The notes under the pieces: model-generated | The model's database searches: none | What the model was told of the DNA's origin: nothing | Seen by the model: only the letters and a program-made list of their open reading frames with translations | Assembly: GCF_030012215.1 (NCBI RefSeq) | Contig: NZ_JASCXX010000002.1 | Span: forward strand, 62,001 to 126,000 | Source of the DNA: Anaerobaca lacustris | GTDB taxonomy: Bacteria; Planctomycetota; Phycisphaerae; Sedimentisphaerales; Anaerobacaceae | Direction of reading: 5' to 3' | Length of the DNA stretch: 64,000 nucleotides | Part shown: piece by piece, positions 17,534 through 25,235 of the stretch | Layout: each line of letters starts with the position of its first letter | Position numbering within the stretch: position 1 is the stretch's first letter | Program-made: the position numbers and the translations under genes

Positions 17534-18459
17534 GACCGCACGAAGACGACATCACCGCGTGGTTCCACCAGCAGAGCCGCATCGATCCATCACTGTTTCC
17601 CATTGGTATCGGGGACGACATGGCCGAAGTGTGCCTGGGCGATGCCGCATCGGTCCTGATCACCACCGACATGCTGCTCGACGGCTCGCACTTCGATCTG
17701 ACGACCGCGACGCTCGAACAGGTCGGCTACAAGGCCATGGTCGCCAGTCTGAGCGACTGCGCCGCGATGGCCACGGTCCCGCTGGCGGCGGTTGTGGCGG
17801 TGGCGCTGCCGCCTGGTTTCGGGCAAAGCCGGCTCAAGCAACTGTACGCCGGGATCGCCCTCGCGGCCGAGAAGTACGATTGTCCGCTCATTGGTGGGGA
17901 CATCACCTCGTGGCGGCAGAGCCATCCCTTTGCCGTCAACGTCACGATGCTGAGCCGACGGGCAGCAAACGCGCCGGTCCGGCGAAACGGCGCCAAAGCC
18001 GGCGACGCCGTCTGTGTGACCGGCTCGCTCGGCGGCTCGCTGCTGCGAAAGCACCTGGCGTTCGAGCCGCGCGTCCGCGAGGCGCTGAAGCTCGCGCAGA
18101 CGGTGACTCTCAACGCCATGATGGACATCAGCGACGGTCTGAGCACCGACCTCAACCGCATCTGCGAGCAGAGCGGCGTCGGCGCGATCCTCGATGCGGC
18201 GAGCATCCCGATCTCCGACGATGCCAGGACGCTGGCCGACCCGCTGGCGGCGGCGCTGCACGACGGGGAGGACTTCGAATTGCTTTTCACGCTGGCGTCC
18301 GAGCAGTGCACGCGGCTGATGCAGGCGTGGGACGACCCGACGCCGATCTCGCAGATCGGCCGGATCGCCGAAGGCAGCGGAATGAAGGTACGAATGCCTG
18401 ACGGACGGATGGCCGAGTTGACTCCCGGCGGATACGACCATTTGAACGAGCCCGAATGA
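17530..18459 (+). CDS. thiL: Thiamine-monophosphate kinase
   Basis: A 309-residue enzyme that phosphorylates thiamine monophosphate to thiamine diphosphate using ATP. PurM/ThiL-fold motifs are seen: GIGDDMAEV, TTDMLLDGSHF, GGDITS (metal and nucleotide binding) and MDISDGLSTDL in the second domain. The ATG overlaps the argH TGA, and the stop overlaps an ATG of the next gene, giving a tight three-gene unit of unrelated functions. Confidence 0.92.
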   Translation: MRPHEDDITAWFHQQSRIDPSLFPIGIGDDMAEVCLGDAASVLITTDMLLDGSHFDLTTATLEQVGYKAMVASLSDCAAMATVPLAAVVAVALPPGFGQSRLKQLYAGIALAAEKYDCPLIGGDITSWRQSHPFAVNVTMLSRRAANAPVRRNGAKAGDAVCVTGSLGGSLLRKHLAFEPRVREALKLAQTVTLNAMMDISDGLSTDLNRICEQSGVGAILDAASIPISDDARTLADPLAAALHDGEDFELLFTLASEQCTRLMQAWDDPTPISQIGRIAEGSGMKVRMPDGRMAELTPGGYDHLNEPE

Positions 18460-18482
18460 GGGCCCAGAATGGAGAGACCGAC

Positions 18483-20171
18483 ATGATGCACGCACGAAAG
18501 ATACGCCGAGCAGTTGTCGTGACAATGATCGTCTTGCCGGCCTGCCTGGTCTGCGCCGGCGCTGAACGCCTGGACCGGGGCCTGGTCGCCGTGCCGCGCG
18601 AGGATGGTTCGGTCTTTCTCAGTTGGCGTCTGCTGGCCCGCGATACGGAGCAGACGCGCTTCTCGCTCGTGCGCCGGGAGGGCTCGGGGGCGGAAGTTGT
18701 GCTGACCGCGTCGCCGTACCGATTGACGAACTTCGTCGACAAAGGCGCCTGGGGCTCGGACGGGGTCGCGCGCCGGTACGAGTTGCGCGTGCATCCGGCG
18801 GGCGACGCGGCCGTCTCAGAAACCGCGTACGCCACGGTCAAGCAGGACTCGCGCCCCTATATCCGCATCCCGCTTGCGGGCGATTACGATTTTCAGAAGG
18901 TGGGCATCGGCGATCTGACCGGGGACGGCGCGCTCGAATTCCTCATCAAGCAGCCCAACTTCAACACCGACCCGTATCAGCAGCCGGGTTATTGGAAGCC
19001 CAGCACGACCACCTACAAGATCGAAGCGTATCGTCTCGACGGTACGATGCTGTGGCACCACGACATGGGCTGGTCGATCGAGGCGGGCATCTGGTACTCG
19101 CCCTGGGTCGTCTACGACATGGACGGCGACGGCAAGGCCGAGGTCTACTGCAAGGCGGGCGAGGGCGATCCGCGCGATGAGAAGGGCCTCGTGCAGACGG
19201 GCCCCGAGTGGCTCGTCAAGCTCGACGGCGAGACCGGCCGCATCGTGGCGAAGACCGAGTGGCTCAGCCGGGACGGATACCCGAGCTACAATTACTACTG
19301 CCGCAATTTCCTCGCCGTCGCCTACCTCGACGGCAAGACCCCGTCCATCATCATGCAGCGGGGCACGTACAACCTGATCAAAACGCAGGCGATGGACAAG
19401 GACTTCAAGACCCTCTGGTACTGGGACTCGACCCAGGAAGAGCGCCGGTACGCGGGCCAGGGCTCGCACGGCCTGATCACGGCCGACGTGACCGGCGACG
19501 GACGCGATGAGCTGGTCATCGGCGCGGCCGTGCTCGACGGCCGGGGCAAGGGGCTCTGGTCGCTCGAGATGGGCCATCCGGATATCTGCTACGTCGCGGA
19601 TATCGATCCGTCCAATCCGGGCCTGGAGATCTACTACGGCTTCGAATCGCGACAGAAGACCGACGGGATGTGCGTGGTGGACGCCAAAACGGGCCGCAAG
19701 CTGTGGGGACATAAAGAGCCGACGTTTCACCTGCACGGCCAGGGCATGGCCGCCGACGTGCTCGCCGAGCATCCCGGCATGGAGGTGCTGGCGGGCGAAC
19801 GCGACTATCCGAAGCGATGGCTCTACAGCGCGACCGGTGAATTGATCGAGACTGACGGCGAGCTGCCGCTGTCGCCCCGCCCACTGTGGTGGGATGACGA
19901 CCCGCAGAAGGAGGTGCTCTTCGGGCGGACGATCCGCAAGTGGAACGGCCCGACGCTGGGAACGGTCGAGGGCCGCGTGATCGCCGTGATGGACTGCCTC
20001 GGCGACCATCGTGAAGAGATCGTCACGAGCCTGCCGGGCGAAATTCGCATCTACACCACGACGATCCCCTCGCAGCAGAGGCGCCTCTGCCTGCTCGAAG
20101 ATCGTCAGTATCGTCTGGGCGTCGTCGCCCAGACGATGGGATACTACTATCCCGCGCAGCTCGGGAAGTAG
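18483..20171 (+). CDS. Secreted rhamnogalacturonan lyase, PL11-like
   Basis: A 562-residue exported protein (signal peptide ending near VCAGAE). It resembles PL11 rhamnogalacturonan lyases of the YesW/YesX type: an eight-bladed propeller with calcium-binding loops (DLTGDGALEF, DMDGDGKAEVY, DVTGDGRDEL), PSTTTYKIEAYRLDGTMLWHHDMGWSIEAG and NYYCRNFLAVAYLDGK. These cleave the rhamnogalacturonan I backbone of pectin. ATG 18483 is preceded by GGAGAG (18471-18476); ATG 18456, overlapping the thiL stop, is an alternative that would add nine residues. It probably shares a transcript with argH and thiL, which is odd for a pectinase. Confidence 0.87.
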   Translation: MMHARKIRRAVVVTMIVLPACLVCAGAERLDRGLVAVPREDGSVFLSWRLLARDTEQTRFSLVRREGSGAEVVLTASPYRLTNFVDKGAWGSDGVARRYELRVHPAGDAAVSETAYATVKQDSRPYIRIPLAGDYDFQKVGIGDLTGDGALEFLIKQPNFNTDPYQQPGYWKPSTTTYKIEAYRLDGTMLWHHDMGWSIEAGIWYSPWVVYDMDGDGKAEVYCKAGEGDPRDEKGLVQTGPEWLVKLDGETGRIVAKTEWLSRDGYPSYNYYCRNFLAVAYLDGKTPSIIMQRGTYNLIKTQAMDKDFKTLWYWDSTQEERRYAGQGSHGLITADVTGDGRDELVIGAAVLDGRGKGLWSLEMGHPDICYVADIDPSNPGLEIYYGFESRQKTDGMCVVDAKTGRKLWGHKEPTFHLHGQGMAADVLAEHPGMEVLAGERDYPKRWLYSATGELIETDGELPLSPRPLWWDDDPQKEVLFGRTIRKWNGPTLGTVEGRVIAVMDCLGDHREEIVTSLPGEIRIYTTTIPSQQRRLCLLEDRQYRLGVVAQTMGYYYPAQLGK

Positions 20172-20508
20172 CGTGTTGCCAGGATGGTGGGGACTGCCTG
20201 TCCCGCACAAGGAGTGGAATGCATCACGGCCCGCGCATGTTTGTCATGCTGAGCGGAGCGCAGCGCAGTCGAAGCATCTGGCCAGAGATCGTGTATCGGC
20301 TTGGTTTGTAGCCGGATTTCTCCGCTCCGCTTCGCTCCGGTCGAAATGACAAGAAGGGGGGGGCTCCGGACGAAATGACAACACAACGGGACGCTCTGGT
20401 CGAGATGGCAGAAGAGGGGCGTATGCCAAGCCTCCGGGAAGGCCAGTGTTTGTCGAAGGGTGCTGGAGTATCCGTCGTTGGGATTCGATTCTTGTCAGGT
20501 GAAACACT
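20172..20508. repeat. Non-coding, repeat-bearing gap
   Basis: 337 bases without a gene. It contains a full copy of the dispersed element at about 20242-20352 (a GAGCGGAGCGCAGCGCAGTC arm and a TCCGCTCCGCTTCGCTCCGG arm), then about two degenerate units of a 28-30-base tandem repeat (20337-20420). An AGGTGA site precedes tsaE. Confidence 0.75.
20242..20352. repeat. Dispersed ~110-bp element, copy A
   Basis: Complete copy: left arm TGAGCGGAGCGCAGCGCAGT, middle with CTGGCCAGAGATCG and TTGGTTTGTAGC, right arm ending TCCGGTCGAAATGAC. The two arms are partly complementary (GGAGCG/CGCTCC), so the RNA could fold into a long hairpin. Related copies occur near 21002, 21187, 21691 and 41905. Confidence 0.8.
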
Positions 20509-20958
20509 GTGGAAGAGCTAATAACATCCCATTCAGCGGAACAGACGATGGCGCTGGGCCGGGCCCTGGGCGGGCGGCTGCGAGGCGGTGAGGTGCTCGC
20601 TATTGTCGGCCCGCTCGGCAGCGGCAAGACCCATCTGATCAAGGGCATCGCCGAGGGCGCCGGCGCGCCGAACGCCCGGCAGGTGAACAGTCCGACGTTC
20701 GTTCTCGTCAACGAGTACGCCGGGCGACTCGACCTGTACCACATCGACGCCTACCGTCTCGATTCGGTCGCCGAGTTCGAGATGCTCGGGTTCGACGATT
20801 TGTGTTACCCGGAATCGGTTGTATTGATCGAATGGGCTGACCGGGTCGAAGCGGCGGTCGCCGCTACAAACCCGATTCGCGTCATCCTGTCCCACGCCGG
20901 ACCGCACACCCGCACCATCCACATCACCGATGCCCCGGAGTATCTCCACGTCCTCTAA
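20509..20958 (+). CDS. tsaE: tRNA threonylcarbamoyladenosine biosynthesis ATPase TsaE
   Basis: A 149-residue P-loop ATPase of the TsaE family that works with TsaB and TsaD in making t6A37 in tRNA. Walker A GPLGSGKTHL is at residues 34-43; NSPTFVLVNEY and LYHIDAYRLD are family motifs. GTG 20509 is chosen because AGGTGA lies just before it and the length is standard. Its partner tsaB lies 33 kb away at 53770-54621. It is flanked on both sides by repeats. Confidence 0.92.
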   Translation: MEELITSHSAEQTMALGRALGGRLRGGEVLAIVGPLGSGKTHLIKGIAEGAGAPNARQVNSPTFVLVNEYAGRLDLYHIDAYRLDSVAEFEMLGFDDLCYPESVVLIEWADRVEAAVAATNPIRVILSHAGPHTRTIHITDAPEYLHVL

Positions 20959-20979
20959 TGCCATGCCGTGACACCGTAG

Positions 20980-20996
20980 GGTGGGCCATGCCCACC
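20980..20996. terminator. Hairpin after tsaE
   Basis: Perfect 7-bp stem GGTGGGC/GCCCACC with loop CAT, 22 bases past the tsaE stop, followed by ATTTGCC. There is no real T-run, so it may be a weak terminator or a small repeat. Confidence 0.4.
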
Positions 20997-21054
20997 ATTT
21001 GCCTATAGATTGTGCCTGGACTTGGTTTATGGCCAGATTTCTCCGCTCCGCTTC

Positions 21055-21175
21055 GCTCCGGTCGAAATGACAAGAAAGGGAGGGGGCTCCGGGGGGAATG
21101 ACACGAAGGGGGCGCTCCGCCGGCAACGACAAGGAAGGGGGGGCTCCAGTCGGAAGGACACGAAAAGGGGACCCT
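21055..21175. repeat. Degenerate 28-30-bp tandem repeat
   Basis: Four imperfect units, each with a GCTCCGG-type start, a GAAATGACA-type middle and a G-run end. The first unit is the tail of the dispersed element, as if that tail had been amplified. Similar two-unit arrays follow the element at 20337 and 21794. Confidence 0.65.
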
Positions 21176-21323
21176 ATGGCCACGGCTCTCTTTGTCACCC
21201 CGAGCGCCGTCGAGGAGCCTGTCCCGAGCCTGCCGAGGGAGTCTGGCCATAGATGCGGTGTACGTTGGGTCTCTTGAGGGCCACTTTGACGCGACCTGCT
21301 TCTGTTTGTGCAAACGTCGTAGC

Positions 21324-21617
21324 TCAGAACCATCCCTCGCTCAGGTCGTGCCAGTCGGGATTCTCGGTGGCGATGAGCGCAAGTTTCTTCTCCCGTCGCC
21401 AGTGTTTGATCTGTTTCTCGCGTCGAATGGCCGCGTAAACGTCGCCGAACGGCTCGAAGTACACAAGCGTACCGATGTGGTACCGACGCGTGAAGCCCTC
21501 GATTTCACCTGCTTTGTGCTCGGTGATTCGCCGTCGGATATTGTTCGTCACGCCCACATACAACGTCCGAGATTGGTTCGATGCGATGTAGACGTAGTAG
21601 ACTTTCCCCATCGGCAT
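21324..21617 (-). CDS. GIY-YIG nuclease domain protein
   Basis: A small single-domain GIY-YIG protein of about 97 residues. The motif reads VYYVYIASNQSRTLYVGVTNN (Y/YV-10-11-YVG), followed by the R..EHK segment and a late catalytic-type glutamate region. Small proteins of this UPF0213-like type are often called excinuclease subunit C-like; real substrates are mostly unknown. Start candidates are ATG 21635, 21617 and 21611; none has a strong ribosome site. It is boxed in by copies of the dispersed repeat on both sides, suggesting it moved with or between them. Confidence 0.78.
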   Translation of the reverse strand: MPMGKVYYVYIASNQSRTLYVGVTNNIRRRITEHKAGEIEGFTRRYHIGTLVYFEPFGDVYAAIRREKQIKHWRREKKLALIATENPDWHDLSEGWF

Positions 21618-21690
21618 GACACCATCGTACCGCATGTGCCCATGCGATGCCAGATTTTTCCACTGCGCCTTGGCTGTTCGCCAAGGCTCC

Positions 21691-21808
21691 GGCTCTCTTT
21701 GTCACCCCGAGTGAAGCGCAGCGCAGTCGAGGGGTCTGGCCATGGATCGTGCCGGGGCCTGGTCTGTGGCGGGATTTCTCCGCTCCGCTGCGCTCCGGTC
21801 GAAATGAC
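21691..21808. repeat. Dispersed ~110-bp element, copy D
   Basis: Copy with the left arm GAGTGAAGCGCAGCGCAGTC, middle GGTCTGGCCATGGATCG and right arm TCCGCTCCGCTGCGCTCCGG followed by TCGAAATGACAG. Same orientation as copy A. Confidence 0.8.
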
Positions 21809-22015
21809 AGAAACAGGGGGGAATCCGGTCGAAATGACAAAAAGGGGGCCGAGGGTCTCGGCTGGCATCGACAAGTCGGGAGAAGGCGAGCGGGAGCCTG
21901 TCCCTTCAGCGGGGTTCAGGGCGAGCTCTGAGCAACGCCGAATGGGCCGCACGACCTACAGCGTGCCGGAGAAGCTGGGCGCACCCTGTACGGTCTGCGA
22001 AGTCGAGCGGGACAA

Positions 22016-22049
22016 GGCGAGCGGGGACGCTCGCCCTACGCTTTTTTTT
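22016..22049 (+). terminator. Terminator-like hairpin with T-run
   Basis: Perfect 8-bp stem (GGCGAGCG/CGCTCGCC) with loop GGGA, then six bases and eight T residues. No plus-strand gene ends nearby, so it may insulate the pseudopilin locus or simply be another repeat family member. The six-base gap before the T-run weakens the terminator call. Confidence 0.45.
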
Positions 22050-22365
22050 GTCGGTCGTTTTGCATGTGCCCGGCGCGTTTTCTATGGTTTGGATGGACTG
22101 AGAGGGGCCGCAGATAACGCCGTCCGGCTTGTGTTCGGGCGACAAAGTTAAAGGCTCCGAAACCCATCGTCAGACGAAACAGATGTTGGATGTAAAACGG
22201 GCAAGTATCGGGTTCATCGGAACGGTTTCTGAAAGGGTCGGCGGCACAAAACGAAAGCGGCATCTCAAGTGGCCCGGCGATTCGGTCGATAGGGGCCATG
22301 GAACAAACGACACGTAACCTTACACCCATCCATCGAATACAACGTTCAACGAGGAGGACAACAAG

Positions 22366-22836
22366 ATGAAGGCACAAAAAGGCTTTACGTTGGTGGAAAT
22401 CCTGATCGTCGTGGTCATTCTCGGCATCCTGGCCGCGATCGTCGTCCCGCAGTTCACCCAGGCCAGCACCGAGGCCAAGACCAACAGTCTGTGCAGCAAT
22501 CTCCAGTCGATGCGTTCGCAGATCGAGCTGTACAAGGTGCAGCACAATGACACAGCGCCTGCCCAGGCTACATTCGAGGATCAGATGATCTACTGCACCG
22601 ATATCAACGGCAATATCGAGGGTGGCGGGAGCAAAGCGCGGAATGCAGCGGCTGGTTTCATCTATGGTCCCTATCTGGAGAGGATTCCCCAGAACCCGTT
22701 CAACAACCTGGCTACTCTCGGTGATTTTGGTACCGTCGATAACAGCGTGGGCTGGGGATACAACGAAGCCACTGGCGAGATCCACGCGGCGGACGGCGGG
22801 ACTACGGCTGGCGGCACGGCACATGCAGATCTCTAA
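22366..22836 (+). CDS. GspG-like major pseudopilin 1
   Basis: A 156-residue type II secretion/type IV pilin-like protein. It has a very short leader (MKAQKG), prepilin peptidase site G|FTLVE with Glu at +5, and a hydrophobic helix (ILIVVVILGILAAIVVPQF). The globular part shows SQIELYKVQHND and IYGPYLERIPQNPFN, the GspG pattern. The first gene of the 17-kb machine locus, it has the strongest ribosome site (GAGGAGGAC). Strong hairpins follow it, so it is likely the most abundant subunit. Confidence 0.9.
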   Translation: MKAQKGFTLVEILIVVVILGILAAIVVPQFTQASTEAKTNSLCSNLQSMRSQIELYKVQHNDTAPAQATFEDQMIYCTDINGNIEGGGSKARNAAAGFIYGPYLERIPQNPFNNLATLGDFGTVDNSVGWGYNEATGEIHAADGGTTAGGTAHADL

Positions 22837-22906
22837 CACAGACGCAAGGCGCATCCGGATGAGCTGATCGAGCAGCCACTGTTCCGGGTGCGAGGACTGA
22901 ACAACC

Positions 22907-22953
22907 AGGCTGACCGGGCGAAGGCCGTTGCCGAAAACCGGTCAGCCTTTCTT
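22907..22953 (+). terminator. Strong hairpin after pseudopilin 1
   Basis: A perfect 11-bp stem (AGGCTGACCGG at 22907-22917 with CCGGTCAGCCT at 22938-22948) followed by TTCTTG. It lies 71 bases past the stop of pseudopilin 1 and before pseudopilin 2. It probably ends or thins the transcript, or protects the pilin mRNA 3' end. Confidence 0.65.
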
Positions 22954-22963
22954 GTAACGACGG

Positions 22964-22992
22964 AAACGACGCGTGGCGCAGCGGCGTCGTTT
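22964..22992 (+). promoter_or_regulatory. Second hairpin in the pseudopilin 1-2 gap
   Basis: A perfect 9-bp stem (AAACGACGC with GCGTCGTTT) with an 11-base loop, placed between the terminator-like hairpin and the ribosome site of pseudopilin 2. Function unknown; it could be an RNA-processing or translation-control element. Confidence 0.5.
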
Positions 22993-23015
22993 CGATGGAA
23001 CCGGGAGGCAGGGGG

Positions 23016-23507
23016 ATGAAGAGGAGCAGGGGCTTTACGTTGGTCGAGCTGGCGATCGTGGTGATCGTGCTGGCGGTGGTGGCGGCCATTGTGGTGCCGC
23101 GGTTCAGCGCCGCCGGGGTTGCCGAGAGCCGGATGGACGATCTGTGCAACCACCTCCAGTTGCTGCGTTCGCAGATCGAATTGTACAAGGTCCAGCACGG
23201 CGGGCTGCCACCGATGCGGACCGCCGACGGCGAGATCGACTTCGACCCGACCTTCGAGCAGATGCGCTACTGCACCGACACCGACGGCAACGTCAAATCC
23301 GACCGACCCAAAACGAAGCGGGACGACGTGCACATCTACGGTCCCTATCTCGACCGCGTCCCGCGCAACCCCTTCAACGGCAGCGACAGTCTCGTCCGGG
23401 CCCGTAGCCGGGACGAGGTCCCCGTAGCGGGCGGCGCCGGATGGGCCTACGTGCCCGAGACCGGCGAAATCTACGCCAACCACAGCGCCCACCATGCGGG
23501 GTTGTGA
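23016..23507 (+). CDS. GspG-like pseudopilin 2
   Basis: A 163-residue pseudopilin with leader MKRSRG, cleavage site G|FTLVE and helix LAIVVIVLAVVAAIVVPRF. It shares QLLRSQIELYKVQHGG, MRYCTDTDGN and IYGPYLDRVPRNPFNG with its neighbours and is clearly a tandem paralogue. ATG 23016 follows a purine-rich GGGAGGCAGGGGG; ATG 22995 would add seven residues before the leader and is less likely. Hairpins lie on both sides. Confidence 0.88.
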   Translation: MKRSRGFTLVELAIVVIVLAVVAAIVVPRFSAAGVAESRMDDLCNHLQLLRSQIELYKVQHGGLPPMRTADGEIDFDPTFEQMRYCTDTDGNVKSDRPKTKRDDVHIYGPYLDRVPRNPFNGSDSLVRARSRDEVPVAGGAGWAYVPETGEIYANHSAHHAGL

Positions 23508-23530
23508 GGCACGGAAACATAGAAAACTCT

Positions 23531-23560
23531 CCGATGGGCCTCGTGCCCGTCGGTTCATTT
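23531..23560 (+). terminator. Hairpin after pseudopilin 2
   Basis: A 9-bp stem with one G-T pair (CCGATGGGC with GCCCGTCGG, 5-base loop, 23531-23553) followed by TTCATTT, 23 bases past the stop. It resembles a leaky intrinsic terminator. Confidence 0.55.
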
Positions 23561-23563
23561 GAG

Positions 23564-23582
23564 ACACGGCGAAACGCCGTGT
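23564..23582 (+). promoter_or_regulatory. Second hairpin in the pseudopilin 2-3 gap
   Basis: A perfect 8-bp stem ACACGGCG/CGCCGTGT with loop AAA, ending 18 bases before the ATG of pseudopilin 3 and just before its AAAGGGAG ribosome site. It repeats the arrangement of the previous gap: terminator-like hairpin, then a second hairpin close to the ribosome site. Confidence 0.5.
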
Positions 23583-23600
23583 GAATAGAAAGGGAGAACC

Positions 23601-24104
23601 ATGCGTAGGACAAGAGGCTTCACGCTGGTCGAGATCCTGATCGTTGTGGTGCTGCTCGGCGTCCTGGCGGCCATCGTGATCCCGTCGTTTGCCAACAGCG
23701 CCACCGTCGCCAAGGCCGGCTCGATGGCGACGAACCTGAACATGCTTCGGCGGTTCGTGCTGGTCTACACCAGTCAGCACCAGGAGGTCGCGCCAGGCTA
23801 TACGGCCGGCCCCGGCTCGGCGCTCAGCGCCGATGTGTTTGCGGACCAGGCATTGCTGGCAAGCAACGTCCAGGGCGACACCGCCGTGCGGGGGACCGCC
23901 GGCTATGGATACGGACCTTACCTGTCGAAGATCCCGACGAACCCGTTCAACCAACTGGCGACGATCCAGATGCTGGGTGACGGGGACGACTTCCCGGCCG
24001 AGGCGGACAACAGTCACGGCTGGATCTACAAGGCTGCCACGGGCGAGATCCGTCCGGGCAACAGCGGGACCGACGACGCGGGGACCGCGTACTATGACTA
24101 CTGA
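23601..24104 (+). CDS. GspG-like pseudopilin 3
   Basis: A 167-residue pseudopilin with leader MRRTRG, site G|FTLVE and helix ILIVVVLLGVLAAIVIPSF. It keeps GYGPYLSKIPTNPFNQ but is more diverged in the middle (VLVYTSQHQEVAPGY). AAAGGGAG precedes the ATG. Its end overlaps the next gene by 11 bases, so from here on the genes are tightly coupled. Confidence 0.88.
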   Translation: MRRTRGFTLVEILIVVVLLGVLAAIVIPSFANSATVAKAGSMATNLNMLRRFVLVYTSQHQEVAPGYTAGPGSALSADVFADQALLASNVQGDTAVRGTAGYGYGPYLSKIPTNPFNQLATIQMLGDGDDFPAEADNSHGWIYKAATGEIRPGNSGTDDAGTAYYDY

Positions 24105-24504
24105 TCGAACCAGACGAACCAAAACGGTCCGGCCGGGCTTCACGCTGGCCGAAGCGACGTTGGCGATGGTGCTGCTCGGAATAGCCGCCGCCGGCGTCCT
24201 GCTGCCATTTTCGGGCGGCGCCGCCGCACAAGCCGAGGGCGCACGCCGCACCTTGGGCGCGGTGCTGGCCAACGACCTGATCGAGCGGATCGCAGGCACC
24301 CCGTTCGATCTGATCGTCGATACGTATGACGGCTGGGACGAGGCCGAAGGGCAGCAGGGCACGGGTGATTCGCAGTACGCCCATTTCAGCCGCGAAGCGA
24401 CGTGCGCATGGGACCCGGACCAGGACTTCTTCATCCTGGCCACTGTGACCGTCCGGTATCAGGGACGGCCCGTCGCCACCATCCAACGTTTGATCGGCAA
24501 ATGA
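24094..24504 (+). CDS. GspI-like minor pseudopilin
   Basis: A 136-residue prepilin-type protein. The leader is longer than in the major pseudopilins (about 17 residues), then PG|FTLAEATLAMVLLGIAAAGVLLPF. The family's minor pseudopilins GspI/PilV share this length and TLxEx-hydrophobic pattern. ATG 24094 lies inside the end of pseudopilin 3, suggesting translational coupling. Minor pseudopilins prime pseudopilus assembly at the tip. The I versus V assignment is by position and size only. Confidence 0.75.
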   Translation: MTTDRTRRTKTVRPGFTLAEATLAMVLLGIAAAGVLLPFSGGAAAQAEGARRTLGAVLANDLIERIAGTPFDLIVDTYDGWDEAEGQQGTGDSQYAHFSREATCAWDPDQDFFILATVTVRYQGRPVATIQRLIGK

Positions 24505-24545
24505 CCATCCGGCAATGACGTAAAGCGAACGGCGCGTTGAACGAC

Positions 24546-25235
24546 ATGAAACCAGAGACGGCAATTCGACATCAAAGGCGTGGTTTCACACTGGCCGAGC
24601 TGCTCGTGACGCTGGTCGTCACCGCGATCGTTCTGTCGGCGGTGGCGACGCTGGCCTTTGCGCTGAGAAGCGGCGTGCAGGCCGGCAGCGACGCAGCCGA
24701 GGCGCAGGCCCAGCTTCGCCTGGCGACGTTGCACATCACCGAATCGGTCCGCCTGGCGCGCATGGTCTGCGCGGCGCCCGGCAACGACCTGGTCCTCTGG
24801 GTGCATACCGAGCGCGACAACAGCGACCATCGGATCAACGTCAACGAGCTGGTGTACATCGAACGGGGCGACGACCTGGACATCGTCGGCCTGTGCTGGT
24901 TCGACGCCGCCGAGGGCAGCAACGCCGAGGTCTCGCTGGCCGACCTGGCGCTGGCCCAGACCAAGGCGAACCTTCTGTCCAATCACGACCACACGCAGGT
25001 GACGCTGGTCGAGCCGTGTCGGAACGTGCAATTCGGTCTCTGGGACGGGGACGGTCTGATGCTGAATCCGGCGACGGATGCCGTCTGGAAGACGCGCCGG
25101 CTGGCGATCGCGTTCGAGCGGATCGAGAACGGGGCGGCCGGGCAGTATCAGATCGGCGCGACGCTGCTGGCCTCGGCCGAGCACCTGATCAACGACGCCG
25201 GCGACGGCCTCGTGAGCGAGGACGACGATGTGTAA
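24546..25235 (+). CDS. GspJ/PilW-like minor pseudopilin
   Basis: A 229-residue prepilin-type protein: RRG|FTLAELLVTLVVTAIVLSAVATLAF, then a region rich in beta strands. Size and position before the GspK-like gene suggest GspJ or PilW. TTG 24537 is an alternative start three codons earlier; no strong ribosome site is seen for either. The stop overlaps the next ATG by eight bases. Confidence 0.75.
   Translation: MKPETAIRHQRRGFTLAELLVTLVVTAIVLSAVATLAFALRSGVQAGSDAAEAQAQLRLATLHITESVRLARMVCAAPGNDLVLWVHTERDNSDHRINVNELVYIERGDDLDIVGLCWFDAAEGSNAEVSLADLALAQTKANLLSNHDHTQVTLVEPCRNVQFGLWDGDGLMLNPATDAVWKTRRLAIAFERIENGAAGQYQIGATLLASAEHLINDAGDGLVSEDDDV

Larger units (their letters stand above)
20959..21323. 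repeat. Non-coding, repeat-bearing gap
   Basis: 365 bases between tsaE and the GIY-YIG gene. A 7-bp hairpin (GGTGGGC-CAT-GCCCACC, 20980-20996) follows tsaE. A half copy of the dispersed element lies at 21002-21073, four degenerate ~28-base tandem units at about 21055-21175, and a left-half copy of the element at 21187-21253. Confidence 0.75.
21636..22365. repeat. Long non-coding region before the pilus/secretion locus
   Basis: 730 bases without a convincing gene. It contains a full copy of the dispersed element (about 21691-21808) with two tandem tail units, then a hairpin with T-run (22016-22049). The last 300 bases are the leader of the first pseudopilin gene. No riboswitch class was recognised, though the length leaves room for a structured leader. 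An AGGAGG site at about 22350 precedes the pseudopilin ATG. Confidence 0.6.

Noticed and set aside
21192-22151. Plus-strand open frame across the GIY-YIG gene and repeats
   Set aside because: It runs through repeat copies and the antisense of the nuclease gene and has no recognisable protein features.
22280-22300. Possible sigma-54 promoter (TGGCCCGGCGATTCGG) upstream of the first pseudopilin
   Set aside because: The -12 element lacks the required GC at the right spacing, so the match to TGGCAC-N5-TTGC is too weak.
22047-22365. c-di-GMP riboswitch in the leader of the pilin locus
   Set aside because: The GEMM-type conserved blocks could not be found. A covariance-model search would be needed to settle it.
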